IMG/VR virus record: IMGVR_UViG_3300021389_000063
Coordinates: 1 to 36,745 of that record
Length of the DNA: 36,745 nt
Strand: one strand, 5' to 3'
Source: a virus
Made by a program: the position numbers and the translations under genes. How positions within the stretch are numbered: the first letter of the stretch is position 1; each line of letters opens with the position of its first letter. Of this stretch, positions 30,607 through 36,745 are shown piece after piece. The notes beneath the pieces are model-generated. The model had not been told where the DNA came from and did not search any database. It saw only the letters and a list, made by a program, of their open reading frames with translations.

Positions 30607-31569
30607 ATGGCAGCATTTACAACAATAGCGGCAGCAACAGTAGCAGTAGGTAGTTCAGTAGCAAAAGGAATTTTTGCAGGAGACGCTGCTAAAACTGCAG
30701 CAAGACAAGCAGGAAGATTTGAACTAGAAAAAAAACAACTCGAAGAAGAATCTATAGCTAAACTAGAACAAAACTTTTTAGATGAGGTTAGGGTAGCTAC
30801 AGATATTTACGACAGAAAACTACAACAAGATAACGTAACAGGAGCTACTATTATTGAAGCGGCTCAAGAAGGAGACCAAAGAGGGGTGGCTGCTACAGCA
30901 GGTAAAGTTAAAGCCGCAACAGATATGCAGACAGATAAAACTGCTGAAAAGTTTGCTGACCAAAAACTAAACATAGATTTAGCTAGAGCTGCAGCAGATG
31001 AAAAGTCTGCGGAAGACATAGCAGCACTTATGGATGATAGAGCAGCGGCAGCAGGAGTTAAGGCGGATGCCTTAAACCAACAAGCAGACGACTTGAAGGG
31101 TCAAGCAACAAGTTCGTTTTTAGACGCAGGAGTAAGCGCTTTACAAATAGGTATAGGAGCTTTTGGAGGAATGGCAGGTGGAAAAAACGCACAAGGTAAA
31201 GCGGCAGATGCTTTAGCTCAAAGCTCAGGGATGTCAAGGGCTGATGCTCTAAATCAAGTAGCTGGGCTATCAAGAAACGAACTTAGAAATATAAGAAAAA
31301 CAGGAGTTATGCCAACTGTAACGCCCACATCTGCTACTACGACAACTACCACGCCAACTACAGCAACATCGCTTCCTTCGGTTGGAGGTATAGGAAATCT
31401 TGATATGAACTCACTCATGGAGCAATACTTTCAAACTCCAGAGGGCAAGGCATTTTTACAAGGGCAGCAACAACAAGAGGCAGGGGCGTTGGCCGACTTT
31501 AATAAGATATTAGGTGGATACGGAGATTTTAACTCTTTCGGTAATTTATTAAGTCAATTTACAAACTAA
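30607..31569 (+). CDS. Internal virion protein, T7 gp14-like
   Basis: This 320-aa protein starts MAAFTTIAAATVAVGSSVAK, a hydrophobic Ala/Val-rich helix that could span or insert into the membrane. A long Lys/Glu/Ala-rich coiled coil follows at ~40-160 (FELEKKQLEEESIAKLEQ, DLARAAADEKSAEDIAALMD). A Gly-rich hydrophobic stretch lies at ~175-195 (VSALQIGIGAFGGMAGG). The C-terminal third is disordered, with a Thr-rich linker (PTSATTTTTTPTTATS). This order matches small internal core or ejected proteins of podoviruses. It starts one base after the acetyltransferase stop. It is likely ejected to form part of the trans-envelope channel; family identity is unverified. Confidence 0.7.
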   Translation: MAAFTTIAAATVAVGSSVAKGIFAGDAAKTAARQAGRFELEKKQLEEESIAKLEQNFLDEVRVATDIYDRKLQQDNVTGATIIEAAQEGDQRGVAATAGKVKAATDMQTDKTAEKFADQKLNIDLARAAADEKSAEDIAALMDDRAAAAGVKADALNQQADDLKGQATSSFLDAGVSALQIGIGAFGGMAGGKNAQGKAADALAQSSGMSRADALNQVAGLSRNELRNIRKTGVMPTVTPTSATTTTTTPTTATSLPSVGGIGNLDMNSLMEQYFQTPEGKAFLQGQQQQEAGALADFNKILGGYGDFNSFGNLLSQFTN

Positions 31570-31575
31570 TAAGAT

Positions 31576-33111
31576 ATGGGTAACGCATTAGAAGCAGCAA
31601 AGTTTTCAATACTGCAAGGCAATACAGGTGTAGGAACTAAAAAGAAGTTATTAGAAGGTATAGATAATTTTTCCGAGGGCGTACAAACGTGGAAAGACAA
31701 TATAGATGCGGCTCGTTTAAAGCTAAAAACCGATACCGCTTCAAAGTATAGAGAGGCTGAAAAAGAAGTATACGAAAACTTACCCTCAGATAAAACAGAC
31801 AGAGACTTAGCCTTGAAGGCTTTGGCTAACTACAAAGATCAACTATATGGTAATATGGGATTGGTTCAAGCAGGAATGATAAAACCTGAGGATAACTTAA
31901 TATTTCAAGAAAATGGAAAACAATCTTTTGAAATTTTAGCTAGTCAAATAAATGAATATGCAAAAAGAAGAGAGGAAACATTAAAAAGAGCAAAAGGTTA
32001 TTATGAAACAAACGAAGATGGCACTACAAAATTAGACGCACAAGGCAACCCAATATATGTAGACCCTGTATCAGGAGCTTACGAAGCTTCACTTCAAGAC
32101 CTTCAAAGTAGAATGGGTAATCCAGAGTTTACTGACGTCACGTTTGGAGAAAACGGAATGGCTAGAGTGACTTTTTATAAGACCGAAGTGGATGAGCTAA
32201 CTGGAACTAGAGTTTTAGTAAAGGATGCAGAGGGTAATCCAATTCCTATTGATGGACTTAAAGACATGAGTGTTCTTAGTTTTGACAGAGGTCGAAATCA
32301 AAGGGCTGATAGGCTTGATTTACAAAAAAGTGTAATGTCTGTTGTTGGGCCAAATACTCCTTTAGGACAAACATTTGAAATGATGAGCAATAGAGGGTTA
32401 TTGCTTGGAACTATAGAGGATAATCAAAGAGCTAATCCACAGTTAAAAAACATGATTGATGATGGTGTAGCTACTTTGACTTCAACTCCTGACAGAATAG
32501 TAAGTATACTTTCTGACAATGGAACTCAATCAGAACAATCTATACCACTAAATATAGCACAATGGGATGGCTTGACAGATGATCAAAGAAAAGAAACGGT
32601 AACCTATACTTGGGTGGATGAAAAAGGTCAAACACAAACAGGGGTTAAAAGTAAATATATAAAACTAGTAACATCAGCAAATGGACAGATAGTTCCTGAA
32701 CTTCAACAAAGAGATAGAGAGGCTGCTGACAACATCGCTAGGTCAAGCATACATGCTGCATTAAAGAAAGACATTACCGACAAAGGAATCAAGAGAACTG
32801 AATTTGATCCATACAGAGATACCAAAAGCAAAGCTAAAAAAGAGGCAACAGAAAAAGTAGGTAGAGTAGACTTTGCTAAAAGATTGGCTTTAGGTGGAGA
32901 AGAGCAGGAAAAAGCTCTTGAGGAAATGAGACAAAGTGGATTATATACTGTAGAAGAAGGATTTAATCAAATACTAAGTAAAACAGAAGTTAAAGAAGTA
33001 AATGTAGGTGGTCAGGAAAGAAAGGCAGAGGTTTATACAGTTCAAACTCCTAATGGTCCAGAAGAAATGTATGTATTCCATACAGATAAAAGGGTAAACC
33101 TATATCACTAG
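31576..33111 (+). CDS. Internal virion (cargo) protein, 5' part of a probably split gene
   Basis: This 511-aa protein starts MGNALEAAKFSILQGNTGVG. It is mostly charged helices (WKDNIDAARLKLKTDTASKY), with a short beta domain at ~140-225 (LDAQGNPIYVDPVSGAYEAS). In this frame it ends HTDKRVNLYH. From position 33090, one base back, the frame continues into KGKPISLEERTRQTLSILM and stays open to 33674. That continuation reads as natural protein, so an ancestral gene of about 699 aa (31576-33674) was probably broken by loss of one A in the AAAA run at 33088-33091. No canonical -1 slippery heptamer is present. It is encoded 6 bases after the gp14-like gene and is a likely ejected core protein. Confidence 0.7.
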   Translation: MGNALEAAKFSILQGNTGVGTKKKLLEGIDNFSEGVQTWKDNIDAARLKLKTDTASKYREAEKEVYENLPSDKTDRDLALKALANYKDQLYGNMGLVQAGMIKPEDNLIFQENGKQSFEILASQINEYAKRREETLKRAKGYYETNEDGTTKLDAQGNPIYVDPVSGAYEASLQDLQSRMGNPEFTDVTFGENGMARVTFYKTEVDELTGTRVLVKDAEGNPIPIDGLKDMSVLSFDRGRNQRADRLDLQKSVMSVVGPNTPLGQTFEMMSNRGLLLGTIEDNQRANPQLKNMIDDGVATLTSTPDRIVSILSDNGTQSEQSIPLNIAQWDGLTDDQRKETVTYTWVDEKGQTQTGVKSKYIKLVTSANGQIVPELQQRDREAADNIARSSIHAALKKDITDKGIKRTEFDPYRDTKSKAKKEATEKVGRVDFAKRLALGGEEQEKALEEMRQSGLYTVEEGFNQILSKTEVKEVNVGGQERKAEVYTVQTPNGPEEMYVFHTDKRVNLYH

Positions 33112-33131
33112 AGGAAAGAACTAGACAAACC

Positions 33132-33674
33132 TTGTCAATTTTAATGACAAATCCTACAGAAACAAAAGATTTATTTGACACTTATAAAGGTGAAGGCAAT
33201 ACTTTTGATGAAACCTATGACGTAGATGCATTTAGTGGTAGAGAAAATATTAGTAATACAAGTGTTAGTCTTAGTTTAGACAGTCCTGTAAGCGGAACAG
33301 GCGCTAAAAAAATTACTTTAAACGATGCAATTGCGGAGGCAGCGGCAGCGGCTGATAAAGAGACTTGGCGTGGTTCGGACAATGAGGTTTTAGCCGCAGG
33401 ATTACAAGCATCAGTTGAGCAAGCTTTGTTAAATAGCGGACAAAGGTTAGATAAATCAGTAAAAGTAAAAGCTAACGGACAAAAAGTTACAATGACAGCT
33501 GTAAATTCAAAAGGAAAAACAATTACTGTTACAAAGGATATTTATGATTCAGTAGGGGTAGAAGCAAAAGGAATTCAAGCAGAAGCAAGTGCTTTAGTTA
33601 CAGAGTTCTTATCGAACATAAACTCAGATGAAGATTATACGTCAGGAGGCGCATTAGATTACACAAATAAATAA
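33132..33674 (+). CDS. Internal virion protein, 3' part of the split gene (open from 33090)
   Basis: In-frame starts are TTG 33132 and ATG 33144, but the frame is open back to 33090 and upstream codons encode KGKPISLEERTRQTLSILM, so this is best read as the end of the 31576 gene after a -1 shift. If translated alone it gives up to 180 aa: a short acidic N terminus (ETKDLFDTYKGEGNTFDETY), an Ala-rich helix (NDAIAEAAAAADKETWRG), and a small beta domain VKVKANGQKVTMTAV. It ends SGGALDYTNK. The next gene starts 6 bases later. No strong ribosome site precedes either start. Confidence 0.6.
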   Translation: MSILMTNPTETKDLFDTYKGEGNTFDETYDVDAFSGRENISNTSVSLSLDSPVSGTGAKKITLNDAIAEAAAAADKETWRGSDNEVLAAGLQASVEQALLNSGQRLDKSVKVKANGQKVTMTAVNSKGKTITVTKDIYDSVGVEAKGIQAEASALVTEFLSNINSDEDYTSGGALDYTNK

Positions 33675-33680
33675 AACTAA

Positions 33681-36600
33681 ATGGATCAAGAGGTATTACA
33701 AGATTTATACGATAGAGCCAAATCAAAGGGGTATAGCAAATCTATAGAGGAATTTCAGCAACTAATAGCTTCGGATAATGAGGTTTTAAATGATAATTTT
33801 GAGTATGTCAAATCAAAAGGATATACAAAAGATATATCTGATTTTTCTGTATTAGTAGGAGTCGGTGAAAAAAAAAATTCAAATTCTACTTCAGAAGAGG
33901 TCGTTACGGAATTCACTACAGAAACGGAAGCAAGTCCTTCATCCTTGGACTCTTCTTCAACAACAACAAGCTTTGAAATACCTCCTGTAGAACAAGAAGA
34001 AGAGGTTCAAATTTCTATACCTGACGCACCATCAAGAAAAGGAACTTTACAAAACGAAGATGGCAGCATTTCTACGCATAAAATGAGAACAGAAACCGAT
34101 GGTCAAGGCAATTGGTTTTCATTCCCTACGGTATTTCAAAACGAAGATGGTTCTTTTGTAGATATGTCTGAGCAAGCAGAACAAGATTGGAACTCTGTTT
34201 ATGAAGAAGCTCAAAGAAGGGGTGAGGTTATAAATTTCGGTTCAGATAAAAATTCAGCTATTCAATACGGAAAAGGTTCATGGAAAAATAAATTCGATGC
34301 AAGAAATAATACTGAATTATTAAATTCTGTTGGATATCTTGAAGCACAAGAAGGGTTTCCAGAATTTGCTAAAATTGAAGTTGAGAATATTTCAGGGAGT
34401 ACCATGCCTGCTGTAGAAGATGGGTATTTTGTTATGGAAAATGGAGAGAGAGTTTACAAGAAAGAATCAGAGCTAGACCCTAAGGTTGTAGAGGCCATAA
34501 AGCTTTATGAATCAGCAAACTCTTCCATAAAACCTGAAGCTCACATTGATGTAGAATTAACAGAAGAGGACTATGCGAATGAAGATAATATAAGTGATGA
34601 ATTACTTCAATCCAATGGCATAGACGACATAGAAGATTACAGAAAATGGGATAAAAAGAATTCTAGAAAAGAAACAAAAACATTTAAGTTTTTTAAACAA
34701 CTATTAGCTAGTGATGAAGGAGATCAGTTTGAGATAGAAAAAAGAGACTATGAAAAGATTCAAGCTTATAAGGCCTCAAAGTTAAATAGAGTAACTGAGG
34801 AACTTAACAAAATACAAGCCTCCCTAAAGTTAACTACAAAGCCTGAGGAAATAAAGGAATTAAAAGAACTTGAAAAAGAACTGACAACTGAATTTATTGA
34901 GACTGCTAGTGAAATGACAAATACTATTAATTCTTTTTCTAAATACAAAGAGTATACAGAAGATGCTGATTTAAAGAGAAGAAAAAGAATGTATAATGCG
35001 GCTAAAAGAGGCGGTATTGGTGAATATGGACAAGCAACTTCAGAATTAATAAAAACAGGCGGAAATACCATAGCTAGTTTTGCCGTAGATTTTGTCGGTG
35101 GTATTCCAGGTTTTTTTGACCAAAGACTAAGCAATTTAGGATTTGACAACAAAGGCGTGTTGGCAGGGCTTAGTGATATGTTTACAGACTCTGCAGACCA
35201 CATTGAGTTAGAGTACGGAGCAGTTCAGAGAAAGGCTTTTATAGAAGGTAAGCCTGTATATTATAAAGGAGAAATGTATACAGTTGATTCTAACGGAACT
35301 GTTTATGATAATAGAACTAATGTTAGAATGGATGGAATTATATCTGATTTTGATATAAAAGAAATTCGAGACCGATCAAAGGATGTACCCAATACAGAAA
35401 TACAATGGACAGGAGGAGCAACACTTCAAGGAGGTGTTCAGACGCTTGCTAATCTTTTTGCTTTAATTAGAACAGGTAAAAAGGTGAATAAGTCTATGGG
35501 TCTTGAGAAGTATATGAAAGCAGAAACAGCAGGAAAAGTAGGGATGGGTCTCGCTTCATTTACTAGTTCTGTAACCGATAATGTTGACGATATTAGGTCT
35601 CAACTCATGTCTAGTGGAATGGGGGAAAAGGAAGCTATGGAGTACGCTGTAAATGCAGGACAGGCTATAGCGACTTTAGATGGAATATTTTCAGGATTAG
35701 CAGGTAGTAACGAAAAACTATTAACAGGCTTTCAAGGTATAAAAGAACAAATTAAAAATTTAGCAGTTAGCAAAGGAAAAGACTTCAGTAAAAAACAACT
35801 TATTGATAAGGGTAAATCTTTGATGATTGAAAACATAAAAGAGTTAGGTGTAGAAGAACTTCCTGTTTTATTTGCTGAAAGAGGCATAAACTATTTAGTT
35901 AACGAATCAATAGGAAAAGAAGTTTTAAACCAAAAAATTACAAAAGCTGATGCTATTGAAACGGCTGTAATGACTATAGGCGCTACCTCTACTTTGGGGT
36001 CTAAAAAACTATTGACAGGAAACAGAAGAGCAGACCTAGTCAGAACAGTAGCTAAAGACATAGACAACCTGCAAGAGACTTTGGATGTTTTAGTTAAGGA
36101 AGGTTCATTAACTAAAAAGGAAGCAATGAATGCGTATACTGAAATATACAATATGCAAAGTGCTGAACTAAAAACAAAAGGAACGATACTAGTTTCGTCA
36201 AACCTAGAAGAAGCAGATGGTCTTCTTTCGCAAAGACAGAATTTATTGAACGAAAGAGAGGGTTTGGAAGGCCCTGCTAAGAAAAAAGTTGACCAAAGAA
36301 TAGCTGACATAGATGCTCAAATAGATGCTCTTTACAAAAAAGACGAGGAGCAAGCTAGAGCAATTATGGAAGGCGAGCAAGAAGGAGAGACTGAAATCAC
36401 AGTTACAGATACAGAGGTTTTAGAGGCTCTAAAAGCTGATGGAATTGAATCTCCTACTGAGCAACAGAAAATAAAAAAATCAGATGAACTTATAAAAATA
36501 AAACAAGATGCCATTCAAAAGCCAAGCACAGAGAAGCAAGTGTTACCAGATGATGCAGGAAGCAAAAAAGATGGGACAGAATCCGAAGTGGGACTGCGAC

Positions 36601-36745
36601 AAGTGGGAGAAGGAGACGTTGAGTCGAGCGTTACCCAAGAGGGTGACACCGAAACGGAAACGGAAACCGACCAAACTAGCGACACGATTACGCAGACAGA
36701 TACTGAACAGATAACTGAAACCTCTACAGACCAAGAGGTGATGAG
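33681..36745 (+). CDS. Large internal virion protein, N-terminal 1021 aa (runs off the window)
   Basis: The frame opens at ATG 33681 and has no stop before the window end. Residues ~9-61 hold two copies of a short motif, LYDRAKSKGYSKSIEEFQQL and FEYVKSKGYTKDISDFSVLV, seen at the starts of large Bacteroidota phage virion proteins. Residues ~118-203 form a conserved-looking module with LQNEDGSISTHKM, GNWFSFPTVFQNEDGSFVDM and RRGEVINFGSDKN. Coiled coil follows (EELNKIQASLKLTTKPEEIK), then amphipathic or hydrophobic stretches (NTIASFAVDFVGGIPGFF, LANLFALIRTG, ETAVMTIGATSTLG). The visible end is disordered and Glu/Asp/Thr-rich (ETETETDQTSDTITQTD), overlapping a nested gene in another frame. It is likely a giant ejected protein, possibly with a lytic or polymerase-like domain beyond the window. 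Confidence 0.8.
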   Translation, partial: MDQEVLQDLYDRAKSKGYSKSIEEFQQLIASDNEVLNDNFEYVKSKGYTKDISDFSVLVGVGEKKNSNSTSEEVVTEFTTETEASPSSLDSSSTTTSFEIPPVEQEEEVQISIPDAPSRKGTLQNEDGSISTHKMRTETDGQGNWFSFPTVFQNEDGSFVDMSEQAEQDWNSVYEEAQRRGEVINFGSDKNSAIQYGKGSWKNKFDARNNTELLNSVGYLEAQEGFPEFAKIEVENISGSTMPAVEDGYFVMENGERVYKKESELDPKVVEAIKLYESANSSIKPEAHIDVELTEEDYANEDNISDELLQSNGIDDIEDYRKWDKKNSRKETKTFKFFKQLLASDEGDQFEIEKRDYEKIQAYKASKLNRVTEELNKIQASLKLTTKPEEIKELKELEKELTTEFIETASEMTNTINSFSKYKEYTEDADLKRRKRMYNAAKRGGIGEYGQATSELIKTGGNTIASFAVDFVGGIPGFFDQRLSNLGFDNKGVLAGLSDMFTDSADHIELEYGAVQRKAFIEGKPVYYKGEMYTVDSNGTVYDNRTNVRMDGIISDFDIKEIRDRSKDVPNTEIQWTGGATLQGGVQTLANLFALIRTGKKVNKSMGLEKYMKAETAGKVGMGLASFTSSVTDNVDDIRSQLMSSGMGEKEAMEYAVNAGQAIATLDGIFSGLAGSNEKLLTGFQGIKEQIKNLAVSKGKDFSKKQLIDKGKSLMIENIKELGVEELPVLFAERGINYLVNESIGKEVLNQKITKADAIETAVMTIGATSTLGSKKLLTGNRRADLVRTVAKDIDNLQETLDVLVKEGSLTKKEAMNAYTEIYNMQSAELKTKGTILVSSNLEEADGLLSQRQNLLNEREGLEGPAKKKVDQRIADIDAQIDALYKKDEEQARAIMEGEQEGETEITVTDTEVLEALKADGIESPTEQQKIKKSDELIKIKQDAIQKPSTEKQVLPDDAGSKKDGTESEVGLRQVGEGDVESSVTQEGDTETETETDQTSDTITQTDTEQITETSTDQEVM
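36508..36714 (+). CDS. Nested small basic phage protein (MPFKSQAQRSKC type)
   Basis: This 68-aa protein is encoded +1 to the large gene that surrounds it: MPFKSQAQRSKCYQMMQEAK, then WDCDKWEKETLSRALPKRV and a basic tail PKRKRKPTKLATRLRR. The 'MPFKSxAQxxKCYxxxxxxK...WxCxxWExET...LPxxV' pattern is that of a very common small phage protein of unknown function, which makes chance unlikely. The overlapping frame here is low-complexity and acidic, while this one is basic and has a recognisable motif. Two Cys (12 and 30) are conserved-looking. G+C rises in the overlap. It is either a true overprinted gene or a sign that the large gene's 3' end is grown over an old small gene. Confidence 0.65.
   Translation: MPFKSQAQRSKCYQMMQEAKKMGQNPKWDCDKWEKETLSRALPKRVTPKRKRKPTKLATRLRRQILNR

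Noticed and set aside
33088-33111. Programmed -1 ribosomal frameshift
   Set aside because: No X XXY YYZ heptamer in the reading phase and no clear downstream stem; an indel in the A-run is simpler. Kept as a minor alternative.
34766-36310. Two minus-strand frames (145 and 139 aa) under the last large gene
   Set aside because: The + strand frame is continuous and has protein-like motifs throughout; the minus frames are Ser/Leu/Phe-rich antisense shadows.
1-36745. tRNA genes, CRISPR arrays, insertion sequences, integrase or att sites
   Set aside because: Looked for by eye on both strands; no cloverleaf with conserved T-loop, no spaced repeats, no transposase or recombinase motifs. A covariance-model scan would be needed to exclude a degenerate tRNA.

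Overview
The window is an AT-rich stretch of a tailed double-stranded DNA phage, most likely infecting a Bacteroidota (Flavobacteriia-like, probably marine) host. The host call rests on TAnnTTTG promoter -7 boxes in the gene gaps (three sharing the 12-mer TTTGTATCTTTG), A-rich translation starts without strong Shine-Dalgarno sites, and low G+C. There is no integrase, transposase, CRISPR array, recognisable tRNA or replication gene. All genes lie on the + strand except one regulator-like gene at the left edge.

Layout. (1) 1-550: a terminator-like hairpin, a minus-strand winged-helix-like gene (54-521) and a palindromic, apparently bidirectional promoter (535-550). (2) 562-3447: a tightly coupled run of very small, mostly Lys-rich and often Cys-bearing proteins of unknown function, interrupted by one fibre-like protein (1260-2012). 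(3) 3451-4735: a small spike-base-like protein, then lysis genes (small membrane protein, T7-lysozyme-type amidase, 3TM-type holin). (4) 4773-12511: a fibre/adhesin region with a YadA-head-like 1067-aa fibre, two further fibre proteins, and a YadA-like fibre ending in a self-cleaving S74 chaperone. (5) 12524-13949: small genes, including a protein that reads as two GroES-like units in tandem and a candidate small terminase. (6) 13949-21243: large terminase, portal, scaffold and major capsid protein. (7) 21328-30175: a head/neck protein, two neck or tail-tube adaptor-like proteins, a 1463-aa tail stabilisation (muzzle-like) protein and two further structural proteins. (8) 30195-36745: a GNAT-like acetyltransferase behind its own promoter, then internal-virion (ejected cargo) type proteins, the last running off the window end.

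How it works together. Terminase and portal package DNA into a shell built on the scaffold and capsid protein, possibly helped by the phage-encoded GroES-like protein. Adaptor and stabilisation proteins close the neck and build a short tail; no tape measure or sheath is seen, so a podovirus-type tail is inferred. Fibres bind the host, internal proteins are probably ejected with the DNA, and amidase plus holin release progeny. Gene order and sizes resemble crAss-like and related marine Bacteroidota podoviruses, but this is inference.

Most notable points: a ~470-bp tract of foreign-looking codon use inside terL around its ATPase P-loop region; a small basic gene (36508-36714) nested in another frame inside a large virion gene; a probable one-base frameshift splitting one internal-virion gene at 33088-33108; the tandem GroES-like protein; and the palindromic divergent promoter. 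No stretch over 300 bases lacks a gene.
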